From: Cyprinodon diabolis
Taxonomy: Eukaryota > Chordata > Actinopteri > Cyprinodontiformes > Cyprinodontidae
Length of the DNA: 64,000 nucleotides
Assembly: GCA_030533445.1 (NCBI GenBank)
Contig: CM060062.1
Coordinates: 4,937,456 to 5,001,455, forward strand
Direction: 5' to 3'
The notes beneath the pieces were generated by a model. That model did no database searches, was not told the origin of the DNA, and saw only the letters and a list, made by a program, of their open reading frames with translations. The position numbers were made by a program, and so were the translations under genes. Of this stretch, positions 1-8,806 are shown in pieces (positions within the stretch are counted from its first letter, which is position 1; each line of letters begins with the position of its first letter).

Positions 1-690
1 CACATTAGGTATTACACAGGGCATTAAATAGGGACTGAACATTAGTTATTGCACAGGGTATTAAATAGCAATTGCACATCAGTTATTGCACAAGGTATTA
101 TATAGTGATTGCACATTAGTTATTGCACAGGGTATTAAATAGCGACTGCACATTAGTTATTGCACAGGGTATTATATAGTGATTGCACATTAGTTATTGC
201 ACAGGGTATTAAATAGCGACTGCACATTAGTTATTCTACAGGGTATTAAAAAGCGATTGCACATTAGTTATTGCACAAGGTATTAAATAGGGACTAAACA
301 TTAGTTATTGCACAGGGTATTAAATAGCGATTACACGTTAGGTATTGCACAGGGTATTAAATAGTGACTGCTCATTAGTTATTGCACAGGGTATTAAAAA
401 GCGACTGCACATTAGTTATTGCACAGGGTATTAAATAGGGACTGCACATTAGTTATTGCACAGGGTATTAAATAGCGACTTCACATAAGTTATTGCACAG
501 GGTATTCAATAGCGACTGCACATTAGTTATTGCACAGGGTATTAAATAGTGACTGCACATTAGTTATTGCTCAGGGTATTAGATACGGTCTGTAAATTAG
601 TTATTGCACAGGGTATTAAATAGTGATTGCACATTAGGTATTGCACAGGGTATTAAATAGTGATTTCACATTAGTTATTGCACAGTTATT
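1..690. repeat. 37-bp minisatellite (about 18 copies) derived from a LINE 3' tail
   Basis: Imperfect head-to-tail repeats with a period of about 37 bp. The core reads CACATTAGTTATTGCACAGG followed by GTATTAAATAGCGACTG, with point variants such as AGTGATTG or GGTATTGCAC. The array is already running at base 1, so its left end lies outside the window. It stops near 690, where it merges into the 3' end of the minus-strand LINE fragment. On the minus strand the LINE tail there contains TGCAATAACTGTGCAATAAC, the same words that make up the repeat, so the minisatellite probably arose by tandem duplication of that tail. No gene is visible in it. Confidence 0.9.
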
Positions 691-1375
691 GCAGTTATAG
701 TGCCGCATTGTAAAGTGCGATAGCAGGAGGGATGAATGACCTGCGGTAGCGCTCCTTTTAGAAACAGGGTGTAAAAGTCTTTCACTTAAGGAGCTGCTAA
801 GCTCCTCTACAGTTTGGTGCAGGAGGAGAAATGTTTTGTCCATGATGGATGTAAAGTCGGACAACACACTCCTCTCAACCACTTCCTCCACTGAGTCCAG
901 AGTGCAGCCTAGGACAGAGGCAGCCTTTCTCATCAGTTTGCTCAGTGTCTTTCGGTCCCACTCTGTGCTGCCTGGGCCCAGCAGATAACCGTTCAGAGGA
1001 GGGCTGATGCAGCCACAGAGTCATAGAAGGTTTTAAGCAGCGGCCTGCTCATTCCTATCTACATGAATACCCAGGTATTTGAAGTTCTCCACAGTTTCTA
1101 TGTCCTGCCCTTGGATGTTCATGGGGGAGTGAGGTGGGGGTCTTCTCCTGAAGTCCATCAACTTCTCCTTGGTCTCACTGGTGTTTAAACACAGGTGGTT
1201 CTTCTCACACCAGTCCACAAAGTTCAGGATGACCAAACAGTACTCCAGCTCATTCCCCTCTAACACAGCCCACAGTGGCCGAGTCATCTGAGAACTTCTG
1301 AAGATTGTAGGCGAAGTCTGAGGTATAGAGGGTATAGAGAAACGGAGACAGGGCGATACCCTGGGTACCGTCCAA
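688..1375 (-). pseudogene. Broken CR1/L2-like non-LTR retrotransposon fragment (end of reverse transcriptase and C-terminal region)
   Basis: Read on the minus strand, the piece starts inside a reverse transcriptase. Around 1,375-1,280 it encodes GYRPVSVSLYPLY and, in a shifted frame, a FSDDSATVG-like version of the catalytic (F/Y)xDD box. It continues at 1,287-1,033 with DWCEKNHLCLNTSETKEKL, DFRRRPPPHSP and ENFKYLGIHV, the region that typically follows the catalytic box in fish LINEs. It ends at 933-690 with ASVLGCTLDSVEEVVERSVL, SIMDKTF and SERLLHP, the usual C-terminal tail. The three parts lie in different frames and are separated by stops, so the element is dead. The 5' end is missing and the left side abuts hAT sequence near 1,375. 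The clade is assigned from recalled motif style only; the non-LTR identity is much firmer than the clade. Confidence 0.8.
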
Positions 1376-1540
1376 AAACCGGTGTTAGCATGTTACAAGC
1401 AACAAGCTCTGCGTCAGAGAGAGCTTTCAGTGCGAGCGCTAATGTTGTATCAGCCCATTGCTCCTGTCTGAAACCAGAAAAGTTTGATATGTTTTTTTTT
1501 TTTTTTTTTTTATCAAAGAATGTATGGTGTGGTGGTAGTT
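1376..1540 (+). pseudogene. hAT transposase C-terminal fragment
   Basis: From 1,390 the plus strand encodes LQATSSASERAFSASANVV followed by SAHCSCLKPEKFDM and, after a run of 19 T, LSKNV. This matches the C-terminal dimerisation region of hAT-family transposases, which usually reads like ATSAPSERxFSxAGxxxxxxRxxLxPxxxxxLxFLxxN. A PVLA remnant just upstream at about 1,375 is in another frame. The poly-T run has replaced the normal coding sequence between DM and the final LSKN. Only about 45 codons survive, with no catalytic residues, so this is a scrap and not a working gene. Its left edge meets the LINE fragment, meaning one element landed in or next to the other. Confidence 0.7.
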
Positions 1541-1563
1541 GTACCCATTTAAAAAATGGGTAC
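1541..1563. repeat. Perfect 10-bp inverted repeat with 3-base loop
   Basis: GTACCCATTT and AAATGGGTAC are separated by AAA. The repeat lies just downstream of the hAT scrap, in what would be its 3' non-coding end. It could form a short hairpin. No U-run follows that would suggest a terminator, and the significance is unknown. Confidence 0.6.
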
Positions 1564-1722
1564 ACAGTGGTAAATATACAGTGGTAACATTGTTATTCCT
1601 TTTGGTTCGATTGACTTTTTTACTTTTAGAGAAACTGGTAATAGGATAAAAAATAAAATGTGTTATTTTTGTTACCCTTTAATGTACATTTTTGAGGATT
1701 CAAATTATTAATAATCCTGAGT
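1564..1722. other. AT-rich stretch, possible hAT 3' non-coding end
   Basis: Contains repeated GTGGTAA words and AT-rich sequence with no open reading frame of note. It may be the rest of the hAT 3' region, but I cannot recognise a terminal inverted repeat. Confidence 0.3.
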
Positions 1723-1819
1723 GCGGTAGCGAGGGGTGCTGGTCCCTATCTCCAGCTGTCTACGTGCGACGGGCGGGGTACATCCTGGACAGGTCGCCAG
1801 TCTATTGCAGGGCATCACA
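1723..1819. repeat. Fragment of a dispersed fish repeat (class not established)
   Basis: GC-richer island in AT-rich DNA carrying the words GGCGGGGTACATCCTGGAC and AGGTCGCCAGTCTATTGCAG. I recognise close relatives of these as a very common interspersed sequence in teleost genomes. Both ends are ragged and I cannot name the parent element from this piece alone. Confidence 0.45.
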
Positions 1820-2435
1820 TTATTATTTTGAATCTTATTACTTATTTAATTAGTATTTTATTGATTTTATAGTAGCCGTTATGAGAAAGGCCTCCACATG
1901 CCTTCAAGTTATAATGTAAAGTGAAACAGCCTTTGCACTCACTGCATGAAAAGTGGGATTTTCGTAAATATGCGGCACTGTAGATTGTCGTGGAACTTCA
2001 GGTTAGTGGCAGTTTACGGCAATTTGCAGGCTTCGCCAAAAACTCCCGTAATTTGTCAGAAATTGACGTGGACTTTCTTAGGCAGTGTTCCCCCCATGCC
2101 TCCCCCCCATGGAATTCTAGGGGAGGCTTTAACATGTAAATGAAAATGCTGTGAGCTATACAAATGCAAATCAGGATTGCAGGGGGAGTTTTACCCCAAG
2201 TGACATTTTTCTAAAAGGTAAGAAAATCTCTGATACAAAGAGATCAGGCTCAGTATAGCCTCTTACATTTTAGCTTGAATTGATTTATTTAATTAAAGTA
2301 TAGAGAACAAAACAGATCTTTAGCTGACAGAGCAATACAGTTAGAGCAGTAATTATTTAAAAAAAAATTGCATTTAAGAGAAAAAATAAAATGTCTGTCA
2401 ATATGCTCAATTCACAATTACTTAAGTGGAAAAGT
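1820..2435. other. Non-coding stretch without recognisable gene
   Basis: AT-rich sequence with short incidental reading frames only. A C-rich patch around 2,080-2,110, followed by a short TTCTAGGGGAGGC block, resembles worn hAT/MITE termini, but this is too weak to call. An octamer-like ATGCAAAT is present at about 2,164, which can be expected by chance. Confidence 0.4.
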
Positions 2436-2542
2436 TTCAAGAAATGAGTCTGAGATGATTCACTTTATAACATGGCGCATTATCCTGTTGGAAGTAGTCA
2501 TCAGAAGATTGGTACACTGAGTTCATAAGGTCCGGCCAGGTC
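2436..2542 (-). mobile_element. Relic of the same Tc1-like family as at 7.7-8.7 kb
   Basis: Shares AGTCTGAGATGATT, the block CATGGCGCATTATCCTG, then GAAGTAG-CATCAGAAG and TCATAA with the intact-looking Tc1-like transposase around 7,958-8,045, in the same orientation. It corresponds to the coding segment just ahead of the second catalytic aspartate. It is only about 105 bp long and diverges toward its right end, so it is an old fragment that owes nothing to the younger copy downstream. Confidence 0.7.
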
Positions 2543-3417
2543 AAGATCCGCAATTGGAATCGCACCAAACAGGAAAAAGAACATCGACAAATTCCGGTTC
2601 GTCAAATTAAAATATAGCAGCAACAGATCGGTGACTAGAAATTATAGCACAATTCTTATATATAAAAAAAAAAACTAACACCGTTTATTTAAATGATTGG
2701 ATCCAAACTATTGGTTATTCACCAACGAGGAAGCAGATTTCTCATCTCCATCAAAATATTTATTTTATACCGAGGGACTTAAACTTTAATCAAACCCATT
2801 CAAAAGAAACTTCTTATTACAGGAATGAAAAGAGATGCTGAGTTTGGGAGTAGAGAACAAGTTCATTCAAAAAAAGCAGTTTTGAATTATCCTTATCCCC
2901 GTTACAAAAATATATATATATATTTCGGCAGAAACTGAACATATGCTGGATGATGGTGGGATTTTTTTAATATGTCATATTAAATTAAGCGCTCACAGGG
3001 TTCATACAGGAATGAGTGACTCTAATTTAATGCCATTAGAAATGATTTTAATGCCATCAGCAAGAACCATGTACACAAGTTATTAGTGTACATGAAATAT
3101 GAAGGAGCTGTAAGCACAGTTCCATGACTCCTGTATGTATGTAAACACACACACACACACACACATATATACGTATATATATATCATCTAGCTTTTTCTC
3201 CGCCTGGAGCTTCCTTTCCGAACATACGGCTTTATGATCAGTTCCATGCAAATTAATAGCGATATAATATATCTGAATTATAAATTAAAGAATTATAAAT
3301 ACTTCGATAAACATATTTAAATAATTTTAGTGCCAATTAAGGCCTTGATTAAAAAACAAAAATGAATGAATTGTAATTATTTTTAATGATCCGCGGAAAC
3401 CCTGGTTCATCTCGCGC
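2543..3417. other. AT-rich non-coding interval with microsatellites
   Basis: No convincing coding sequence. It contains a short (AT)n at about 2,910-2,922 and a (CA)n/(TA)n tract at 3,144-3,184. The last 60 bases before 3,418 become less AT-rich and lead into the gene below; I see no TATA box I would trust there. Confidence 0.45.
3144..3184. repeat. (CA)n followed by (TA)n microsatellite
   Basis: About ten AC dinucleotides run directly into ATATATACGTATATATATAT. This is a simple-sequence repeat with no coding content. Confidence 0.9.
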
Positions 3418-4662
3418 ATGCTCTCTACGATCTCCAAGAAACTCAGAGCGGAGCGGTCTGGAGCCACAGCGGAGGATGTATGCTTTGCTTTGTGCAGGCG
3501 GTCTGTAGCGGAGTATGTGGGATTTCGGGGTAAAACTCCTCTTGGACGCGATGGCTACTCTGCAGTCGAACAAGACGAACTCAAAGATGAGATGCTAGCG
3601 GTAAATATATGTTCGATTACTGCCTGCTAAGCTAAAAGCAGCCTAGCCTAAGCTAGGGCTAATAGCAGCCTAGCCTAAAGCTACGGCTAATAGCAGCCTA
3701 GCCTAAAGCTACGGCTAATAACAGCCTAGCCTAAAGCTACGGCTAATAGTAGCCTTGCAAGAACAAGCTTTATTAAAGTGTATTTTTTGTGATTCACAGG
3801 AAGCAGTACGCCCACTTCACAACTCGGAGACTAATTGCAGGCGCTATGAACCGGAGCAAGGGTAAGATTTAAAGAATATGCTTTCATTCTGCGGTAAAAG
3901 GAAATGGATACGGATAGATACCGATCATAGCTGTACATTTTCTTTTCACAGACTACTGTCGCCTCACAATGAGGCGGTGACCTCCTATTTGCTCGGAGCC
4001 ATATCAGCAAGTCCAGATTCGCACGATGTTGATAAAGACAACATTGTGTGTAAGTGACTTGTTTTAATGTTTTCTCCTTCCGTGTTACTGTGACTTGCGT
4101 TTGATTTTTTATTCATACCACTCTCATTTAATTGTTTTCCAGCTGCCTGTAAGACGTATTTTGAGACGGTACGCAGGAGCTTCAGATATACGCAGCCTGA
4201 GAACACGTTGCGTGCGGAGGCTGCCAAGCAATCTGCTCGGAGTCGGGCTAGAAGAAAGAGGGTAAGACTTTATTTGGTGACTATTTTTCAGGTGCATTGA
4301 TAGATGTGTTGTGTCCATACGCAGTGCGCTGATTCATTGTTTTTTTTTTTCAGCTGCTGAAAGCGAGGCAGAGTGTGCTAGCAGATGAGGAAGTGGAACT
4401 CTGGAAGTCCGCCACCGTCGACCTCATGTCCGACGAAGAAGATGGTGTCGTTGGCGGTGTCTCTGGATGGATTGTACGGTCGCCGCCATTTCGTAGGCCG
4501 GATCTCACTGAACTCTGTGTTAAGCTGCAGTCCCGGTTAGAAGCGGTGCCGAAGTACAGGGCCACGCACAGTAGGCGTCTGCACATCGGACCTGCCTCGG
4601 AGGGAATGCTGCCAGTTACCTCCAACCCCGAGGAAGCAAACGGACCATTCACGGACTTGTAA
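3418..4662 (+). CDS. Five-exon gene with fully open spliced frame; unrecognised product, perhaps C14orf93-like
   Basis: Exons can be placed at 3,418-3,600, 3,800-3,861, 3,952-4,049, 4,143-4,261 and 4,354-4,662. Every intron begins GT (GTAAAT, GTAAGA, GTAAGT, GTAAGA) and ends AG behind a pyrimidine-rich tract. The exons total 771 nt, that is 256 codons plus stop, with no stop at any junction although three different phases are used. Exon 3 reads LLSPHNEAVTSYLLGAISAS, exon 4 is basic and ends in KQSARSRARRKR (a possible nuclear localisation signal), and exon 5 has an acidic LMSDEEDG followed by GWIVRSPPFRR and LTELCVKLQSRLEAVPKY. The overall make-up suggests a small nuclear protein. From memory the SDEEDG...PPFR...LTxL pattern recalls C14orf93-like proteins, which seem to occur in many copies in fish, but this is a guess. 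The start Met at 3,418 is the first in frame; the frame stays open upstream into AT-rich DNA with no other ATG. It sits among transposons, so it could be a passenger or a transposon-borne gene. Confidence 0.7.
3638..3756. repeat. 28-bp minisatellite inside intron 1 (four copies)
   Basis: Four near-identical units of about 28 bp, each containing AGCCTAGCC followed by TAAAGCTACGGCTAATA, lie between the exon 1 donor at 3,601 and the exon 2 acceptor at 3,799. The words AGCCTA and AGCTA recur within each unit. The repeat adds to intron length without touching the reading frame. Confidence 0.9.
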
Positions 4663-4715
4663 TTTTTAGATACGCATGTGTTTGGATACGCGTTGTATAT
4701 AGTTGTGTGTGTTTT

Positions 4716-4721
4716 AATAAA
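4716..4721 (+). promoter_or_regulatory. Polyadenylation signal AATAAA
   Basis: A canonical AATAAA lies 54 bases after the stop codon of the five-exon gene, and is followed by GCTCTTTTTATTTG, a T-rich downstream element. Its position fits a short 3' untranslated region for that gene. Confidence 0.7.
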
Positions 4722-4842
4722 GCTCTTTTTATTTGCATAAACAGCTTCGTGGCAAATGTTCATTTCCTGTATAAATTCATTCATGTCCTTGATGGTAGCC
4801 TAATAATTGTGTAGTAGTGTAGGATAACATAAATACACAGCA

Positions 4843-4892
4843 TATGAATGAATAAATATATGAATGAATAAATATATGAATGAATAAATATA
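4843..4892. repeat. 16-bp tandem repeat, three copies
   Basis: TATGAATGAATAAATA occurs three times in direct tandem and runs on into TATACATATG-type simple sequence up to about 4,925. Confidence 0.85.
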
Positions 4893-4930
4893 TACATATG
4901 TAAATTTATATGTAAATATATATATGCCAA

Positions 4931-5116
4931 CCAATCACGAGCGACTTTACTTGCTTAAAAAGAAGTGGTTCCGTCCAATACTCAGTAAGAAAATTAAAGC
5001 CTGGCGTGGCCACGTGTGGTTTTGCTGCCAATCACGAGCGATTTCACTTGTTTGAGAATAGTGGTTTCAGCCAATACTGAGTAGGTTATTCAATTTATTG
5101 CCGCGCGGGTTTGCTG
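4931..5116. repeat. 97-bp tandem duplication carrying CCAAT motifs
   Basis: Copy 1 (4,931-5,027) and copy 2 (5,028-5,116) both begin CCAATCACGAGCGA, carry a second CCAATACT about 45 bases in, and end GTTTTGCTG or GGTTTGCTG. They differ by scattered substitutions and a net loss of 8 bp, so the duplication is not recent. The four CCAAT boxes in one orientation look promoter-like. However, no transcription unit follows that I can support, and the block could equally be the subterminal region of a DNA transposon. Confidence 0.75.
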
Positions 5117-5177
5117 CATTCATATGCTAATTAGGACCATTAGTACAGCTGATCGCTCTCCATATACGTCAGAGTCC

Positions 5178-5238
5178 GTTTCCGACAATTTGTGGCACGA
5201 CAAACGCGGACAAGCGCGGGTTGCAAATTGTCGGAAAC
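5178..5238. repeat. Perfect 15-bp inverted repeat with 31-base spacer
   Basis: GTTTCCGACAATTTG (5,178-5,192) and CAAATTGTCGGAAAC (5,224-5,238) are exact reverse complements. The GC-rich loop contains two related words, ACGCGGACAAGCGCGGG. Such stem-loops are often found near transposon ends. A further GC-rich patch, GGCCAAAACGCGTTGGG, lies at about 5,370. No target-site duplication or element could be delimited. Confidence 0.8.
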
Positions 5239-5244
5239 TGAAGA

Positions 5245-5589
5245 AAATCAGGGAGATCTGCGGGAGTTTTCATGTGACAACTTTTACATATATTAACACA
5301 TTATGGAATTATAATTAGTGACAGTACTGGTATAAATGTCTTTATTTATCTAATATCATAGACTTTGACGGCCAAAACGCGTTGGGTGTGAATGCAACAT
5401 TAGTCTTTCCAAACTGGGTGTTCTGCTTCTGAAAGTCTGCTGGAGGTTCCTCTGTGACTCTGAACTGGTTGTTGGTGTCTGCCTGATGAAAATTCTTAAT
5501 ATTTAATTTGATCAGCCAAACCAGATAAACCCTGATATTTCAGGGCTTCTTACTGAATAAGGATCTAATTCTGACCAAACAGATGAAAA
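5245..5589. other. Non-coding interval
   Basis: No gene or RNA recognised. Mixed sequence between the inverted repeat and the 5' breakpoint of the LINE; the exact LINE start is not visible. Confidence 0.4.
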
Positions 5590-5682
5590 CAAACAGAGGA
5601 CATTAGAGAAGGTATATGGGATATTTTAAATAGTATAATTAGAAATAAAACCAGAAATATTAATTATCCACAGTATTTTATA

Positions 5683-7402
5683 GAAAATTAAAAAACATAA
5701 ATAACATAGATGATGCGGTTAACAAGTTTAATGAGTTTTTTGTAAATGTTGGACCAAAACTTGCAAATGAAATTGAAGATCCAGTGACATTCAAGGAGGA
5801 TAATCTAATAGATAGAAATCCATGCACAATGTTCCTTAAACCTGTGGATGAGAAGGAAATCATAGATATTGTTAGCGAGTGTAAAAGCAAGACATCTACT
5901 GATTATGATGAAATAGATATGAAAATAGTAAAAAAGGTTATTCATGGGATTTCCAAACCATTAATGTATATTTTTAATTTATCATTACAAACCACTAAAT
6001 TTCCCAATAATATGAAAATAGCTAAAGTTATTCCTGTGTACAAAACTGGGGACAAGCATCATTTCACAAATTACAGACCGGTTTCTCTTCTCCCACAGTT
6101 TTCAAAAATTCTGGAAAAAGTTGTCAATTACAGGTTAGACAATTTCATAAAAAGACATAATCTACTCTCAGATAATCAATATGGATTCAGAAGAAATCGA
6201 TCAACATCACAAGCATTAATTGAACTAATAGAAGAAAGAACAAATTCCATAGATAGCAAGAAATATTCTGTTGGGGTTTTTATTGATCTAAAAAAAGCAT
6301 TTGATACTATAAATCATGATATATTAATTTGCAAATTGGAGCAATATGGTATCAGGGGACTGGCACTAGAGTGGGTAAGAAGTTATTTAAAAAACAGGAA
6401 GCAATTTGTGAAGATGGGAGCTCATCAGTCAAGATGTTTGGACATTGTGTGTGGTGTACCACAGGGGTCGGTCTTGGGTCCTAAATTATTCATCATGTAC
6501 ATTAATGACATATCTAAGATATCACAAAAACTCAAATTTATTTTATTTGCAGATGACACAAATATAATAGGATCAGGTGAGAATTTACAGCAAATTTTGG
6601 ACACTATCACCTCAGAATTCAATATTAAATACTGGCTAAATAAAAATAAACTGTCACTAAATTTGATTAAAACGAAATATATGATATTTGGTAACAAAAA
6701 AATAAATCATCATGCACGGGTACAGATAGGAGGGATTGATAAAGAGAAAGTATATGAAACTAAATTTCTCGAGGTGATAATAAATGACAAGATTTGCTGG
6801 AAGTCTCATATTAAATACATCAGCACTAAAATATCTAAAAGCATCTCTGTAATAGCCAAAGTAAGATATTTTTAGATTACAAATCCCACCGTGCTCTGTT
6901 CTGCTCTTTGGTCTTACCTCATTTAATTTACTGTATAGAGGTATGGTGAAGCACATATAAAAGTTCACTAGAGCCACTGTTCATATTGCAAAAAAGATCC
7001 ATCAGAATAATTCATAAAGTTGGATATCGAGAACACACCAACACACTATTTATAATGTCTAAAATCATGAAGCTTTATGATATGATAGAATTCCAAACAG
7101 CACAATTTGTATTTAAAGCTAGAAATAAGCTATTACCAAGTCACTTGATAAATTTGTTTTATGAGAGAGAGGGAGCTTATGATTTAAGGGAGATAACTAA
7201 TTTTAAGATTAAAAGATACAGAACTGCAAGGAAAAGATTTTGTATAACAAATAGTGGAGTGAGGCTATGGAACAGACTGAGCATGGATTTGAAGCAATGT
7301 CCAAACATCAACCAGTTTAAAAACAAATATAAACAAATGATTTTTACAAGATACAGGGAGGAGGGGGCTAGAGGGGGAATAGAACTTGCTCTGCAACTAT
7401 GA
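5683..7402 (+). pseudogene. LINE ORF2 remnant: reverse transcriptase and C-terminal region, frame broken
   Basis: An open stretch from about 5,683 to 6,875 begins NNIDDAVNKFNEFFVNVGPK and then carries the reverse transcriptase blocks in order: NYRPVSLLPQFSKILEKVV, YGFRRNRST, FIDLKKAFDTINH (first catalytic Asp), GVPQGSVLGPKLF, the catalytic FADDTN, and LNKNKLSLNLIKTKYMIFG. The frame ends at a TAG at 6,873-6,875, within what should be a continuous region. The stretch to 6,985 retains scraps such as CSLVLPHL in other frames. Coding then resumes at 6,986-7,402 with QKRSIRIIHKVGYREHTN, FKARNKLLPSHL and GVRLWNRL, the normal C-terminal part. The polymerase motifs look intact, yet the endonuclease is absent and there are frameshifts in the 3' third, so the copy cannot move by itself. 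L2/CR1 versus another Jockey-group clade is not resolved here. Confidence 0.85.
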
Positions 7403-7464
7403 ATTAAAATCGATAAGAAGTCAAGAGAGATGAAATAATAATAAGAAAAACAAAGTGTGAGAGA

Positions 7465-7687
7465 AAAGGGTTTTTGGTATATGGATATGTATGGATATAT
7501 GTGTACATATATGTAGATAGAGATATGTGTATACTGTCTATAGTTATGTGGGTGTGTATGTATATGCATGTATGTGTGCATGTGTTTGAGATACGGGTGT
7601 ATGTGTATGTATGTATGTGTGTATATATATATGTATAGGTATGTGTATGTGTATGTATATATATATATATATATATGTATATATGTA
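7465..7687. repeat. TA/TG-rich microsatellite in the LINE 3' region
   Basis: Long run of TGTATG, TATATG and TATATATA words, for example at 7,622-7,682. A similar TATGTATG/TATATATA tract resumes on the far side of the Tc1-like insertion at 8,743-8,806, which suggests one microsatellite was split by the insertion and then drifted. Confidence 0.85.
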
Positions 7688-8742
7688 CATGCTAGTAACG
7701 GGTTGGACCCCCTTTTGCCTTGAGAACTGCCTTTATTCTTCGTGGTATAGATTCAACAAGGTGCTGGAAGCATTCCTCAGGGAGTTTGGTCCATATTGAC
7801 ATGATGGCATCAGACAGTCCCCGCAGATTTGTCGGCTGCACATCCATGATGCGAATCTCCCGTTCCACCACATCCCAAAGATGCTCTATTGGATTGAGAT
7901 CTGGTGACTGTGGAGGCCATTTGAGTACAGTTAACTCATTGTCATGTTCAAGAAACCAGTCTGAGATGATTCCAGCTTTATGACATGGCGCATTATCCTG
8001 CTGAAAGTAGCCATCAGAAGTTGGGTACATTGTGGTCATAAACGGATGGATATGGTCAGCAACAATACTCAGGTAGGCTGTGGCATTGCAACGATGCTCA
8101 ATTGGTACCAAGGGGCCCAAAGAGTGCCAAGAAAATATTCCCCACACCATGACAACACCACCACCAGCCTGAACCGTTGATACAAGGCAGGATGGATCCA
8201 TGCTTTTATGTTGTAGACGCCAAATTCTGACCCTACCATCCGAATGTCGCAGCAGAAATCGAGACTCATCAGACCAGGCAATGTTTTTCCAATCTTCTAT
8301 TGTCCAATTTCGATGAGCTTGTGCAAATTGTAGCCTCAGTTTCTTGTTCTTAGCTGAAAGGAGTCGCACCCGGTGTGGTCTTCTGCTGCTGTAGCCCATC
8401 TGCCTTAAAGTTCGACGTCCTGTGCGTTCAGAGATGCTCTTCTGTCCACCTTGGTTGTAACGGGTGGTTATTTGAGTCACTGTTGCCCTTCTATCAGCTC
8501 GAACCAGTCTGGCCATTCTCCTCTGACCTCTGGCATCAACAAGGCATTTCCGCCCACAGAACTGCCGCTCACTGGATGTTTTTTCTTTTTCGGACCATTC
8601 TCTGTAAACCCTGCAGGAGATTGTCTTGACCATGTCTACATGCCTAAATGCACTGAGTTGCCGCCATGTGATTGGCTGCTTAGAAATTAAGTGTTAATGA
8701 GCAGTTGGACAGGTGTACCTAATAAAGTGGCCGGTGAGTGTA
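7688..8742 (-). mobile_element. Tc1-like DNA transposon, internally deleted, one terminus eroded
   Basis: The right boundary carries the terminal sequence GGTGTACCTAATAAAGTGG followed by CCGGTGAGTGTA at 8,712-8,742. I recognise this as the end of an abundant teleost Tc1-like family. The left end keeps only the inner part (GCTAGTAACGGGTTGGACC from 7,691); the outer terminal repeat has been lost or replaced by the TATATG microsatellite. Insertion into TA-rich DNA fits the TA target of this superfamily. Near 8,605-8,635 the 5' non-coding region runs straight into codons of the second DNA-binding helix, showing an internal deletion. Confidence 0.85.
7692..8633 (-). CDS. Tc1/mariner transposase, catalytic domain complete, N-terminal DNA-binding part deleted
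   Basis: 313 codons on the minus strand. The catalytic core is complete: first Asp in WSDESRF (residue 122), second Asp in QQDNAPCH (213) and Glu in [11 protein letters not shown] (250), plus the glycine-rich GGGVVMVWG (157-165). Exactly 36 residues separate the second Asp and the Glu, so the signature is DD36E and not the usual DD34E of Tc1 or Sleeping Beauty; a DD36E group called Incomer has been described in vertebrates. Full-length relatives are about 340 residues. This copy starts MVKTIS directly before [15 protein letters not shown], lacking the first helix-turn-helix that recognises the terminal repeats. The ATG comes from former 5' non-coding sequence joined in frame by the deletion. 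It should therefore bind its ends poorly, if it is expressed at all. Function is cut-and-paste transposition in the nucleus. Confidence 0.85.
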   Translation of the reverse strand: MVKTISCRVYREWSEKEKTSSERQFCGRKCLVDARGQRRMARLVRADRRATVTQITTRYNQGGQKSISERTGRRTLRQMGYSSRRPHRVRLLSAKNKKLRLQFAQAHRNWTIEDWKNIAWSDESRFLLRHSDGRVRIWRLQHKSMDPSCLVSTVQAGGGVVMVWGIFSWHSLGPLVPIEHRCNATAYLSIVADHIHPFMTTMYPTSDGYFQQDNAPCHKAGIISDWFLEHDNELTVLKWPPQSPDLNPIEHLWDVVEREIRIMDVQPTNLRGLSDAIMSIWTKLPEECFQHLVESIPRRIKAVLKAKGGPTRY

Positions 8743-8806
8743 TATATGTATGTATGTGTATGTATGTATTTGTGTGTGTATATATATATAGATATGTGTG
8801 TATGCT
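8743..8806. repeat. TATG/TATA microsatellite, right part of the split tract
   Basis: TATGTATGTGTATGTATG and TATATATATA words immediately follow the Tc1-like right end and match the composition of the tract left of the insertion. Confidence 0.8.

Noticed and set aside
1539..1565. Short hairpin as a transcription terminator
   Set aside because: No poly-T follows, and rho-independent terminators are not expected in vertebrate nuclear DNA.
1946..2143. 65-codon frame at 1.9-2.1 kb
   Set aside because: Short, with C-runs that give proline and no resemblance to a known protein; likely chance.
3349..3573. Minus-strand frame opposite exon 1
   Set aside because: Shadow of the plus-strand exon in GC-richer DNA; no domain or splice support.
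3985..4318. Two overlapping minus-strand frames over exons 3 and 4
   Set aside because: They cross the plus-strand introns and exons without regard to the splice signals and show no family resemblance.
4350..4784. 144-codon minus-strand open frame over the last exon of the five-exon gene
   Set aside because: It is antisense to a better-supported spliced plus-strand frame, contains no recognisable motif and runs through the polyadenylation signal.
6425..6977. Minus-strand frames opposite the LINE reverse transcriptase
   Set aside because: Antisense to clear polymerase motifs; low-complexity composition.
7720..8690. Several plus-strand frames opposite the Tc1-like transposase
   Set aside because: Antisense shadows of the minus-strand catalytic domain.
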